From contig CM056744.1 of assembly GCA_029851415.1 (NCBI GenBank), positions 66,644,172 to 66,708,171 on the forward strand: a stretch of DNA of 64,000 bases, read 5' to 3'. Shown one piece after another: positions 47,151 through 59,597 of this stretch. Within the stretch, counting starts at the first letter, position 1; every line of letters begins with the position of its first letter. A program made the position numbers and the translations under genes. The notes below the pieces were generated by a model. It saw only the letters and a list, made by a program, of their open reading frames with translations, made no database searches and was not told where the DNA came from. The stretch comes from Eretmocerus hayati (lineage: Eukaryota > Arthropoda > Insecta > Hymenoptera > Aphelinidae).

Positions 47151-48071
47151 GGTTAGGTCGGATTTTTGACCATTGCGTGGGGGGTCAGAAACAAAACTAA
47201 CCCTATCCGCGCGTCACTCCCGACCAGGTTCCACCGTGGCGTGTCGGCTGTCGCGCAGCTAGGGACCCTACTCAACTGCGTTTGCTTAAAATTCCATGAG
47301 AATTGCTTGCATTCCCGTTGTAGCTTTTCGTTTGCATAGATATGATGATGAATTAAAATAATTAATCGCTCATCTCATTTTTCCGTCCGGATGCCTCGTA
47401 ACGTGGTGGCGTCGCTGGGCTGATGGTAGGTTGGTGGATTGGTGGGTCGGTGGGTCCGTGATGGTGTTGCTGGTTATGGCTTTTGACTATTCCGTACAGA
47501 TTATGCTACTTAGTACATCTACTAATTATGATTCCCTTGCAATTATTCGTTCAATGAGCGCTTGAATATTGAAACCTTCATATTACGACCTCGATCGGAC
47601 CAGACTCTGTTTATTTGAACTGCCTGAAAATTTTGTAATAAGGCGTTTCTCCAATTTTGCGCTTGCGTCGTGACCAGTCAGTCAGGACCAGTGAGCCTAA
47701 AGAAAGTAGTCGGGACCAGATATAAAATGTCATTGAAATAAAATGCTATAGGAATCAAATGAGTTAAGACAATATCCATCCATGAATCTTTGGGGATAGC
47801 CATTTGTACTTTTGTTCCACTTTTCGACGTAAACTTACCCCAACAGCTCATCATAACGGGATGATTAGAGTCCACGTATGCACAAGTTGCATGTAATAAT
47901 CAATCGATAGTTCTGGTGATGTGACCTAAGTAGTGCATTTCAAAGACCTGCATATTTCAATCGTCTTGTTGAATTATTTTCGAAAGCAACTCTGCTAGTT
48001 TTTAACTTGGACTCACACAACCATGGTCGTATACACTAGTGAGCCTAAAGTATTATAAACACCACACAACA
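47151..48071. other. no gene seen
   Basis: GC-richer stretch at 47100-47280, possibly promoter or 5' exon DNA for the minus-strand SET gene, then A/T-rich sequence. The phrase GTGAGCCTAAAG occurs twice (near 47692 and 48040). No credible frame. Confidence 0.5.
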
Positions 48072-48717
48072 CTAAAGTGATTGGCACCGAAATTGTCAGC
48101 TACAGGAATTCCAAAAAAAGAGATCGATGCATCAAAAATTTCTCCACATGAATCCACGCTAAGAAGAACACCATCACCCTCCAATCTTTCAAGATCACTG
48201 ATGAAAATGCTGGAACGAAGCACTCCAGTACGCCTCTTCTGCTGCACGTGGAGAGATATTCGAGGTATAGAAATACTCGTCTTGAGAAAAGAAAATACCC
48301 GTCTCCTCAGAAATCTCTTGTTTTCAACAAGTTTTTCCACACTTGGAATTTTTTTAAAAGCATGAAAGTCCAGATCGCTCGCTGTCTCACACAACGCCCA
48401 CGCGTGACTTACACAAGTTAGCTGGTGATCTGGACTTCCATGCTTATGGAAAACAATCCCTGGTGTGGAAAAACTAATAGAAAACAACAGATTTCGGAGG
48501 ACACGGATATTTTCTTCTCTTAATACATACCACGAACATGTCTCCGCGTGCAGCAGGAGAGGCGCACTGAAGTGCTTGGTTACAGCATGTTTATCAGTAA
48601 TCTTAAAAAACTGGAGGGTGGAGATGTTTTTCTTAGCACAGATTCGTATGGAAGAGTTTTTAATGTATCAGTTTCTCTTTCTGGAATTCCTGTAGCTGAC
48701 AACTTTGGTGCCACGAT
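48072..48717. repeat. foldback of coding-like sequence
   Basis: Two arms of about 300 bp (48072-48377 and 48427-48717) are diverged reverse complements around a loop of about 50 bp. Each arm read outward translates to related peptides ending GIPVADNFGA, with matching blocks FISDLERLEG / FISNLKKLEG and VLLSVDSCG / VFLSTDSYG. Amino-acid similarity survives through many base changes, so the arms derive from a protein-coding sequence I do not recognise. Neither arm has an intact gene structure. Confidence 0.75.
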
Positions 48718-50234
48718 TACCTCAGTCCATATAACCTAAATTTCATTATTGCATGCATTCTGATACTCAATTTCGTGTCTTATGCCTTATGTCTATGCTG
48801 TCAATACTATCAGTATACCTGGAGTACCTGGAGGATCGCTACTGTCAGTTGGTACCTCAATCAATGCTAGGAATCGTGTTCTTTGCCTAATGTCTACGAT
48901 ATCAATATTGTCAATGAGTACCTCAATTAATGTTAGGAATGGCTAGGAATATCAAGTGAGGGAATAGCATTATCGAGTGGAAGAGAAGAATAATGACCCA
49001 ATCTGCAGTTCGAGTCTTGAATGACTGGAGATGATTTCCCACTGATTGAAACGTCAGATGAACAGAATTACAGAATGTGTACAGATTTCTATTTAACAAA
49101 ACGTGCACTGTAAAAAAAAATGTCTGAAATTTACCATGCCCAGGCGAGGCAATTATAGGACACTAGCCCTGGAACGGTGAAAGTACACGCACCGATCGCA
49201 ATTTTACAAGCAGGATAGTAAAATTCACAAGTAGGGGGAGCCACGGTAAAAAAAATGAAATTTACGAGCGCGACAGTAAAATTGCTCGATATCGGTAAGA
49301 TAGGAATTTTCCAAACGATGAGCAGCCAGGACAAATAGAATTTCTCAATTCTTTATTTTCTCACACTGAAACAATTGAGCATAGAACTGAACAGTACAGA
49401 GTTTAGATTTTTTTGGATTTGTACATATGTTGATATGCGAACATCGAATCAAATATTTTGATCGACGTTCTCGTTCATTGAAATGGAATAGTTTCTTGAA
49501 CATTAGTCTTAGTATTATAATAATTTTCACAGTTTTAAAGATTTTGAAAACAGAAAATCTATGGAATCCTATTGTCAGACTTTCTTTTATAACTCGACGC
49601 CTTTGATCATCCTCTTGAAAGAAGAAGTCCATACCAGACAAACTTTGTTGGCATACAGTATAAACACGATAAAGCATATGATCACGAGTGATGTATACAA
49701 ATTATAATGACTTCTCACAATACAGACACGCAATCTGATTTGTCATGTGTAGGATATGTATACAATACAACTACAATACTGGCATGACTTGAATAACGAA
49801 AAAGGTCAATAAAACTTGAGCATCATTGAACCGTCAAGTTATTCCTCGTTTGATCTTATCAAAACTAGTAGAATCAGTTGACGTCTATCCGGAAAAATCC
49901 AGTTTTTCCAAGATGTAGCATGATAAATTGTCCTGACTATTATTGTAGGAGTTACAACACAATGCGAAACGTACACGGATATGTAAGCACATTACAAACT
50001 CATTGGAAGTACAACATGACCGTAAAAGTAAAAGTTCAAGTAAAAGCAATTATTCAGCCTGAAGCTGATGGTACGAATGAATTCAACGAACGTAGATTTG
50101 TAGTACCACATATTGGTTCAACTTGCAATTGGATACTTCATGTCAACTGGTGAGTGAGCGTATCTACGTCTTTTGTGCACCCACACAATGCTGCAAAAAT
50201 GGTTCACAATGTCTCTAATGATCATGAATCAATT

Positions 50235-52325
50235 TTACATGTCGGATTCGAGATCGCGGATTTCATTGGATGAAAGATAATCTGGAACTTTCAAATCCTT
50301 CAAGAGACAAAGGAGAGTAAAGGCTTTGGCTTTCAATTTTCCGGACCTGCTCCTGGCTTTGTCATCAGTGAAGATATTCGCAAGGAACATTTGCAGAAAT
50401 TCGAATGAAGCACCACATTTCTTAAGGTACAGCTTGTTAAAAACGAAGTAGGAACAAATCAGTACTGGGATTGCTGAGTCGAAATCATTAGTAATATGGA
50501 ACTTTTTGTCCTCGATTACCAAGTAACACTGCAATCCCTGCTCATATTCTGGTTCCTCATCCTCTTCTTCTTCCTCTTCATTTTCGTTTCGGCTACGTTC
50601 TTTTGGTATTCCTGGAAAAAATTGAGGAGCGTTAATGGATATCATGAACTAATAACAAAAGGCCAGGAGTTTATGGACATACCTTGCAAGAGTTCGAGTC
50701 GTGGGCTGTCGTGGGTCCAGACAATCTCGTCCTTATTTTTTCTACTTGCAAGCTGAAAAAATAACAGATGGATGTAGGAAATGTTATACGGTAGTGATAC
50801 AGTTTTGATGATAGAACTAATTACTCACAGTTTGTACTTGTATGACATCTGGGAGACTCTCTTTGAAACATTCAAAGATTACATGTAGGGCCAGATAATT
50901 TCTGCGAGGAACTTCCTCGGTATCTTGCACTCGTATAATCTGTTTGTTTATGCCATGCGTTAAAATCTTTGTTCTATACTTCTTCAAATTTGCCATGATC
51001 AAGTCCGGTGAAACGCCTGCTAGAAAGGCGTAGTGTCGAAGTATGTACTCTTTGGCAAATAGACAGGGCCATTCTTGCTTTATTTGTTCCACTCCTTCAT
51101 CAACTTCGAGACTATTGATGAACAGTCGCTGAGCTGGCAAAGTATCGTTGAATATCTCTGATACATTGTCACATATACTTTCATTCGATAGATCGTAACA
51201 GGCGAATCCTTTTAGATATAGCTGACCAGCTATTATCTCATCTTCTTTTGTGCTACTACTAGGCGGATTCCAGTTTGGGCAGCCAGATGAGATGTATGCA
51301 ACTAATTTTCTCTTGCTGATCGGCATTTTCAGTGCTTTGTCTCTGTCACCGTCTTTTTTCAAGCGATTAAGATAAAAATTATGGTATCTCATTATTCTGA
51401 CAGTTTTCGCGATTCCAGAGCCTGCTCTTTTGCCGTTAAAACGATCCTCAAAGGAAGTGGGATGCCAATCCCTCAAGATTCTGGCGACCCGTTTGTAAGA
51501 GTTTACCTCAATGGTTGTACTGATGGAGCGCATTTCGCCAACGACGAAGTTACAAACAAATTTTCCTAATACGACGATGTTCTTTGAGGCGAAGGACAAT
51601 CCCCTGGTTTTTTACAGCATTCATTCGACTTGTAATGTCACGTTGCCAGTGATCGAAAGGTATCTCGTAGGAGTCATGTGATGAAGTTTCCTTATTTTTC
51701 GGCTGCTGCTTCGACTTCTTACTTCTTGACTGACTACCATCATCTTCACTGCAGTTGGCAGCATCTCTATCGCTAGCACCATTAGCTCTGTCATCTTCTT
51801 CATCTTCATGCTCGGTGTCGATCAGCTCTTCAATAACTGGTGGTGTAGATGATGACCTGCTGGAGGAGATACTACTCGACCGAGAGAGCCTCGACACTTT
51901 GCTTGGAGTTTTATTTGCGGGTACATTAGGGTAGATGACTGAGAGTGGCATCCTTTTCTTTGGCTTGTATCGTCAGATTGTATGGGATTCTTTGAAGATG
52001 AAGGGCATATTTATGAATCTTTTTCAACAGAAATGGGACTATATGGCGGAGAATCGGTCATGGTAGAGCTAGCGGTTGGACTTCTATAGATTGGGGGGCT
52101 CCACTCCTCCGCATCTTTTAACGAGATGAAAATCTGATCTTTGAAATACTGGAGAATCTGGTCGTCATCGATGACAGTTCCGTCGCCTTCTAGCACTAGT
52201 TGCACCCCATGATAGCCCAATTTTTTGGTAGCTTCTTTCAAGACCGTCCAGGTGGTGAGCTCACGCGAGATAAGAACGGCTCGTTTGATGCTCCTGTCAC
52301 AACTCCACACTTTCAGCGCTATCAT
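50235..52325 (-). pseudogene. second CACTA-borne gene: CIDE-N-like domain protein
   Basis: The first exon (ATG at 52325) encodes about 75 residues closely resembling the CIDE-N domain of DFF/CIDE proteins: KVWSCDRSIKRAV, then LVLEGDGTVIDDDQILQYF and FISLKDAEEW. A Ser-rich acidic linker follows (51951-51600), then a conserved helical region with SYKRVARILRDWHPTSFEDR and EWPCLFAKEYILRHYAFL, and a C-terminal domain (YLVIEDKKFHI, VFNKLYLKKCG). Junctions 50829/50752 and 50683/50611 are GT-AG in correct phase. Similar long proteins, often annotated as SAMD3-like, accompany transposase genes in other animals (from memory). Breaks: TAA at 52011-52013 and a frame change near 51580. Function unknown; possibly a DNA-binding or assembly partner of the transposase. 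Confidence 0.72.
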
Positions 52326-53055
52326 CGTCTGAAATTCGAGGAATAAATGTCAATTGCTGCAAATTATGAAGGAACGAAATGGTAGATCTATGTTGACAAA
52401 AGCTAGGGGACTTCCACAGGAAGAGACTCAAGTCAAGAATGGTAGTCGATAGATGCAGAACAAATCACTACCATGATCAATGATTTCCTGAGAGAAACAC
52501 ATGCATGCATATTTCACTAAAAAACTTGACACCTGAATTTTGATTTTGCGTCAGAGACAGTGAAATTGACGTTAAAGTCCATGACAAAGTTTCCATCACC
52601 AATAATCTCAGATTTGGCATGCACGCAAAATTTGCTATGAGTTTCCATCACTACTCAACACAATTACGAACCGTGATTCATTTAAAAATGTGACATGAGG
52701 TAAAATATACGTCGACGTGAGACCTCAAAGGCAATAATAAAATAGTACATTATTGCACTCTGCGCGTACAATCAGTGCGGGCCTTGGGACAGTTGGATTT
52801 CCGAGCGAAGTGAAGAGAATGACTCCTCCGCTCCCAGTATGAACCTGCTATTACAGGCCAATTATGATTTTCTATCATGAGCACTGGAAACCCGTGTCAG
52901 AATCTGCATATTTAGATTGTAATGATGAAAATATATTCCAAGTCACAAGCTTCGAGACAATAACGTAGCCAAGCTACTGACAACGCTCCAACACCAGATT
53001 GTACAGGGTAATAGAATGCGATGCTCATAGGGTGCGGAAAATCATCGTTAATTCG

Positions 53056-56000
53056 TCAGTACTCACTCTGTTCAAGGTCCAGCCGCTCGAATGGGATATA
53101 TCTCATCATATAAACCAACCCTAACCTCATTGTTTTCTGGAGCAGAGGATCGGGTGATGAAAGGTACGAGTAAGGGAAAAGTGCCAGTATGGTTGGATTC
53201 ATTTCGATATCATCGTTGGGAACAATTTCATGAGTGCCTAATTTAGCACAACGCGCGATTTCTTCGGTCCCTCCAATGAAGTAGATATTTGTAAGGGCTG
53301 CATTTATGCATATCACCTCTATGCGACATACGACGGAATTGCCAGATGAGTTTGTGGCTACACTCACAGACATTCTTGTTTGATAACGTATTCCGCGGAA
53401 CATGACATTGCTTGCAAGGAATTTGATTGTAGCATTGTTGTTCTAACGGAAATCGTCGATAATCAGAGACAATTCTTGAGAGCATACCTCGGGATTGTAC
53501 TCAACCTTTTTTGGAGCCTCTGCTAGTGATGCAAACTGATTAGTAAATGAGCATTGGTATAGCTCATGCTTCTTGGCTAAAAATAGGGGCACATTCTTGA
53601 AGTTCTGGAGAATCGCTATAATCCTTTTGAAATATTTATGTTTGCTCTCAAATCGCCTAGTGTATAGGGATTCCATTGGACCAAAATGATAAATTTGCTG
53701 AACAAGATGCATTAGAAATTCATGTTTACGCAATATTGGAATATTCTTAAATAGTTCCAGTCTCAACTCCAAGTACTCGGTAAGGTGGTCACGAAAAACG
53801 CACAGTTGTTCATTTGAGCAACCTGGAGCATTCGCATAGCAACAGACATCTCTTAGTACCAAAAGCATTTTCCAAACCGGATCTTCCTCATTTTTTACGT
53901 GGTCTTCCATGGCAACAGGGAAAATGATCATAAGCCTTCTCATTTGACTTGAAGTATCGACAAGCTTCTTACTCCGATTTGCTTCTATTTCAGGAATACA
54001 TATGCTTGGATCGTAATCAAACTTAAAATCATTGAGACGATAGTTCAACAGACCATATTTGAACCATCTTTTTCTCACGAAATAGGTTATCATAAGGTAC
54101 ATATCTTTAGGCACTATTCCTCCGAACAGGTCGTGATCGATACACGAAGGCAAACCAGGCCCACACACTTTGACATGGTGGAGAGAAGAATCATAACACG
54201 ATAAGGATCTCACCCCTTTGACCATTGTCCCTGTGCGCTCGGCTTCAAGCGCGCATTCTCGATAGCTTTCAGGAGCTCGCAAAGGTTTACGATCAAATGG
54301 ATTATTGAGAAACTGTGGTAATGCAATTTCACAAAATCAGCAAGAAAACTCTGCAGTACTGAAATTCAAACACATTTCCGCAATTTCATGTTGGCCAAGA
54401 TTGTCACCGACTCCAGCTATCAGACTTCCTTTGAATTTGAAGGATTCATTATTGATAATCACTTCTATGCCATCAACCTCGAGACGCTTCAAGTCTTCAA
54501 GTGTGTCATGGATCAGGTCTAGCTCCATGCCGTCGAACTAGAAAATACGAAACGATGTAAACTCAATACGAGTGATCATTATCACTCGCGTATGCGAGAA
54601 GCAAAAAGATGGCGGTAATATGCAACGAACATTCAAGCGTGAGAAACCGCATTCTGGTATGAGCGCCAAATTGCATGGCGCCAGGCAAGAAAGAGAGTAT
54701 ATAAATGGCATGAAATCATACAGCAGGGCTCCTAGAATCACAGTCAACCACGTAAACTCGTACCGTAGACTCCGCGATCAGCAGCATTTCAGGACGAGTA
54801 GTCTCAGCCTTTGACATTCTTGTACCATCGTAGAATCAGTAGAATAGCGAACAGTAGTAACAGTCTCTCTCTCTCGGAATTATAACTTATACTTGAATAA
54901 ATCCTATACCGGACTCAATATCTTAGACCCATCATCCAGAAGATACCTTGCACCCCAACTTACTGGTCCGACGGCCTGGTAAGAGCAAAATAGAACCCAT
55001 TCCATACGAACCTGAGGAACCCTGGTTCATAACAAGTGAGACATGCAAAACTTTTTTCCAGCCGTGTTTTTTCATAGTACTTTTCTTGCACATCATGATC
55101 AATTCAACATTATCTATTTTGGATCGCAAATACGGTGGCAGATTCATGAGCATCATGTAAATTCCTGTCATCTTGAATTTTGTTATTGACGCACCGATGG
55201 GGCATCAAACTTCAAAGACGTCTTGAAATATAGCAGCTTCGAGCGTGTTTTTCTGCTTGAAGGATTCATTTCTTCTCACAGCGTTCCCGTCACTTATGTC
55301 GAAAGAATTCCCGTCTACATTCGGTGGCTTAGGTTCTACGCAATGCCGCCTCACGTTATCATCAATCAACATCGTAGTTAATGTGCCAAATAGTGGAACA
55401 TACACTGTATAAGAGCCGGTCTCTTCTCCATTCTCGTCTAGAATTGGAACTTCTTCGGGTTCAACTTGATTGAAATGCTTTCTATAGAACTTGTTTCGTC
55501 GATAAGTGTTCCTCAAAGAACCATTCTCAATGTCAAAACAACCAACTAAGGGTTCAAAAGATTTCTTGAAAATGTCAAGAACGATTTCTTGAGACTCTAC
55601 AGACAAATTTGATGATGATAAACCATTTTCTAATTGAGTAGTACATTGCTGGAGGCCCGTAGATAAACTTTTCACAATCTCTTGAAGGGCAGGTTCCGCG
55701 AGAAAATATTTTGTTGATAATATGAGAAATAACCGGCCAAGGTCATTAACTGTAGTGTCGTCGGTCTGTACAAGAGTAACGGGAGTATCATCTCCTTTGT
55801 TCACTTCTTTAACGCATAAAACATTGCCTGAATCATACAATTGTTGCATGACATCATCTCGAAGCTGAGAAACGCGATTGCGTGCTTCATCGCAACCTAA
55901 GCGCAATTTACTCAAATCACTTAAGAGAATTTGTGGCATTTCGGAGACATCATCACGATTATCCGTTCGATGACACTCTCGAGTTTCATCACTAATGACC

Positions 56001-56545
56001 CTATTATCGATCAAATTTACCGTGCATCCGTTGTTAGTGTCCTCCTCATTTTCAGATAATGGTGAATCGTGGTGTGTTTCAATACAGCCACGAGCTTGAT
56101 CATTCAAATGAAAATAATACACATCCCTATGCTGCCTTGAGATAGGCACTCGAAAATACTTCACATTTGAGAACTTATTTCCATTTGGCAAACAGTAAGG
56201 GCAAATGAAGGAACCATCAGATTGTTAAGCGTGATTGTAGTGATGTTTCTGCATTTCCTCAATTTGTTTGCATGTAAAATTGCACTCGCGATATGTACAT
56301 GAGAGCAAAGCATCTTCATATTTGTCATGAAATCTTTGAATATGTTTCGAAAAACTATCAAAAGTGACACAACTCGCTCCACAATCTGGAACCAAACATG
56401 GGAAATTTTTCTCATCCTTGTGAGTATAAGAAAAGGCACTGGAAGATTCTTGGAGAATAGGAGGTGGTGGGAACAAGGAGGAGTCATGAACAAAAGCTGC
56501 TCTAGAGAACCGCAGGAAGTTGGTCACGGTCCAGAGTCGAATCAA
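53056..56545 (-). pseudogene. CACTA-like transposase with C2H2 fingers, three in-frame stops
   Basis: Exons 56545-55053, 54537-53488 and 53442-53056, joined in phase; the last intron is only 45 nt. Order: two C2H2 fingers (CLVPDCGAS...HIQRFH, CTYRECNF...HHYNH), a third finger-like segment (CPYCLPNG), a linker, YVPLFGTLTTMLIDD, the block MLMNLPPYLRSKIDNVELI, then GDNLGQHE, CIDHDLFGGIV, a helical region with EDPVWKMLLVLRDV, RRFESKHKYFKR and a beta-rich C-terminus. This is the layout of animal EnSpm/CACTA-type transposases as I know it. Stops TAA (56225), TGA (55205, at a usual Cys) and TGA (54337, CGA-to-TGA at a usual Arg) break it without any frameshift. HDLFGG replaces the usual HDLFEG, which may remove an acidic catalytic residue. 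Confidence 0.78.
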
Positions 56546-56737
56546 CTCATATCTGCAACTGATAGTGATCTAATCCAGATGCAGCACAGGGTTGAAAGTG
56601 AAGCTGCTTAGTTGTAAAATTCCTTCTATTCACTTTCAAAATTCGTATATTACCAGTAATTATCATTTTTGAAGCATTTAGTACGGTTAAGCACGTTGTA
56701 TCGCCGCAATGATAGGAATAGTGATCGAATGGCATTT

Positions 56738-57058
56738 TACCGATCAACGACCTCAAAACCCCCGGGAGAACTACTTCAGGCAGATCCTAGGAATTTTGAG
56801 AATTTTGGCCGCCATCTTGGATTGCTCATTTCTAATTTCCAAAATCTGACTTTGTTTTCGTAATCAGCGACCCCGAAAACCCTCAAGGAAGTTTTTCCAG
56901 CCAGATCCAAGGAATTTTGAAAGTTTTGGCCGCCATCTTGGATCCGCCAACTTGAATTTCCAAAATCTGAATTCATATTCGTGATCAGTGGCCCGAAAAC
57001 CCCTGAATATCAATTTTCATCAAAATCGGTCACTTTGAAAAATGTGCATCGCAAAGGG
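56738..57058. repeat. 120-bp tandem repeat, 2.3 units
   Basis: Units begin near 56739, 56860 and 56981. Each contains CAAAACCCC/CGAAAACCC, GGAATTTTGA and TTTTGGCCGCCATCTTGGAT, then TTTCCAAAATCTGA. It lies in the 5' part of the CACTA element, upstream of the transposase. Could be subterminal or regulatory repeats. Confidence 0.8.
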
Positions 57059-57060
57059 TT

Positions 57061-58996
57061 AAGCAAGATTAGTAGAGGGTTCCTGATACGTTTTTGATTC
57101 AATATAGTGCGATATAGTGCGAAATTCCAGATATCTTGTTATAGAATGTCATCAGTTTCTGATTCATCTACGATTTAAAAACAGTTCCAAAAAGGTTTCT
57201 GAAAGATATCAGTTAGATATCTCAATAATGAAATTTGGCAATGTTCCCGCAATAATATACTGACAAACTGTCAGCAATCGTTTTTCGAAAGTCCAGTGAA
57301 AAATGTACAACAATCTCACTCTGAGAGATTTTTGAACCCTTTCCAAAAGTCATGTGGAATATTACTGTAGGATATTTAAAGAATCTCATATCTAAATGTT
57401 TTTGTATTATAACTCCGGAAAACTATGAAGAAAATTTAAGCTCGAGTGCTCGAACAAAATGTTTGAGGTGTGTAGAGTATTATTATGATTTTCTACAAAG
57501 AGTTCAGCTTTTGCTTTGAAATGCAGTTCATGTACTTACCACTCACTACACAAGAAAAAAAAAAGAGTTTCATTGTCACAGATGTAACTCGAGCGGGTGG
57601 TTATAAGTCATTGTTTCACTCAACTTTGGGTCAAATTTGTCGCTCAACTCAGGATGTGAAATAAGCTCAAGGATATCTATGTGGTGAACTATCATTGTCC
57701 ATATTTTTTATGTGAATAAACTAAGCATTTATGGGGTAGCACAAGACTGAATTCATTTGAAATCAATCGCTTGAATTAGTAGGACCTTCACATGCAAAAT
57801 GGATTCAGCAACATTTATTCGCCATAGGTTGATGAGCAACATTCATTTGCCATAGGTTAATAAGCAACATTCAGTTATTTGTTGATGGAAGAAAAATTTC
57901 TTGAAAATCTTACCTTGACTTTGAAGCTTTAAAAACTTGCCAACGAGATGTCACAAATGTAAAGCAGCTCTAGTACGCAGCTATTCCACAGTTGTCCTCA
58001 CATATTTCATTGCGTAAGTTGAAATAGCTATCGGTACTTGTTCACTATCCGACTGGTTCTGTTTTTTGGAGTATATTATACCAAGTCACCAACTGTAAAT
58101 GAAAATTGATAATTCATTATTCATCCCCAATATGTGAAAGCTTAAGCTCTAGACCTGCGCACTATCTTCTCGAAAATTATTGATGGTGGGGTCTGAGGTT
58201 ACTGGAAAATATATGAAGTATTGTTATGGATAAACTTACCAAAAGTGTGGCACTCTTGATTAGTATAGCAAGTCCAGAAGTCACATTTGATTATGAGGAG
58301 CAATTCCTATGTGACAACTGTGACAAGGTATGAGCTGAGGGATGGCGACTCAACAGCTCCAACTGCAAATAGAAATAAAGTTTGCCCTTTATTACATTGA
58401 TAAAAGAAAGCATTCTCTACAATCAAGTATAGTTGTCAGAAGCAATGAACAAGAGCTAGCAAAGGATACAATGATCTTGATTTGGAGCCTGTTGAAGTTG
58501 AAGGGCATGGCTATCATAACCTCTCTGACGCATCAAGTATCATCATCAGGGATTCAGCTACAAAGAGCACAAGTCTGTTCTAATCGGGGAGATGTCAGAG
58601 CCACAATAATACTCACTGTGTATTGGAATAAGGAGGCCTCGGTGCGATAAAATATCCTGCAAAAATCTCGCAATCATCCGCGATGCTCCATCACTTTTTT
58701 AAAAATCTGTAATAACTGTCAAAGACGTCGAAGATGAGCGATCGACGCCTTCGTCGATACTTCTGCGCTCGCGCGCCGGCCCGATGTCAGCGTCACCACC
58801 GGCGGCTGATGTAAACGCGATTTTACTGTTCTCGACCTAGTAACATTGTCGTCCGCGTGAAATGCAATTTTACTCTTCACAGCACAGTGTCCAAGAATTA
58901 CCTAGCCCCAGCAGTGCGAAATTACAAACGCCTGTAAATTCGCAGGTACAGCCTGTAAACTTGTCGCGACTGGTGGTGCATATGTACAGTGTGTAG
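57061..58996. other. CACTA 5' region, no gene recognised
   Basis: About 1.9 kb between the tandem repeats and the terminal repeat. A plus-strand frame at 58342-58650 has no recognisable domain. From about 58790 on the sequence has repeated TTTACxx/GTAAATT motifs typical of subterminal binding sites. Confidence 0.5.
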
Positions 58997-59030
58997 GGTA
59001 AATCTCATCCAAGGAATTTTTTACAATGTG

Positions 59031-59597
59031 CGAGCAGACATCACAATGAGAAATATGTCTCTGGTTTCTTATTCCTGGATAGAGTAGTATTATTTGCAAT
59101 CTATTTTTAATAGTCTCACTGATTGTGACTCATCGCGCAACAGATCATGTACAAGATTCTTCTGTATCCTTTCTGATTCCCTAGTGAGTTGATGAATATG
59201 ACCCTGGATTTCATCAATTCTCCCATGGTGGTTATCTTTGTTGAATGATGAGTTTTTAACAAAACCGCAGCCCCGGAATACTCTCTCAATTATAGTTACT
59301 TCAGTGAATCACTTTTCCAGTAGAACTTTGCTATATTCAAATAGTCTGTCACCAAAGTATTAATAGAAGACAAAATAGTCATGGGAGGATGCAGAATTAA
59401 TTTTGAGAAAAGTTGATCACTAGGTAATCCAGATGAACTCTCCAATAAATCAAAGCGCTGATGCCGAGTATACAAGGAGGTTCAAACAGTGAAATGTTTG
59501 TGAGGGGTCTTATACGAATGGTTAATTGCATTCTTCAATGCTGATAAATTTCATGAGTTGCTTGACTTGAATTTGAAAATTATGTGGGTTTGATTGA
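59031..59597. other. no gene seen
   Basis: A/T-rich flank between the CACTA end and the long palindrome; no frame or repeat recognised. Confidence 0.5.

Larger units (their letters stand above)
49106..59030 (-). mobile_element. EnSpm/CACTA-like DNA transposon with two genes
   Basis: Ends are imperfect inverted repeats: 49106-49135 starts CACTGTAAAAAAAA and reaches GAAATTTACC; the complement of 58997-59030 starts CACATTGTAAAAAA and reaches GAGATTTACC. Subterminal regions on both sides repeat GTAAAATT/TTTACAAG-type motifs and share GGACACT, as expected for CACTA elements. Inside lie two tandem spliced genes on the minus strand: a transposase (56545-53056) and a CIDE-N protein (52325-50235). 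I could not find a matching 3-bp target duplication. Both genes carry stops, so this 9.9 kb copy is not autonomous now. Confidence 0.75.

Noticed and set aside
49878..50153. 91-codon plus-strand frame near the left CACTA end.
   Set aside because: No domain, no homologous counterpart in the window, and codon use is not distinctive.
54337..56227. In-frame stops in the transposase read as a variant genetic code or selenocysteine.
   Set aside because: Both TAA and TGA are affected, at different amino acids, and intact LINE frames in the window end normally with these codons.
58342..58650. 102-codon plus-strand frame inside the CACTA element.
   Set aside because: No recognisable domain, opposite to both real genes, no supporting splice or repeat evidence.
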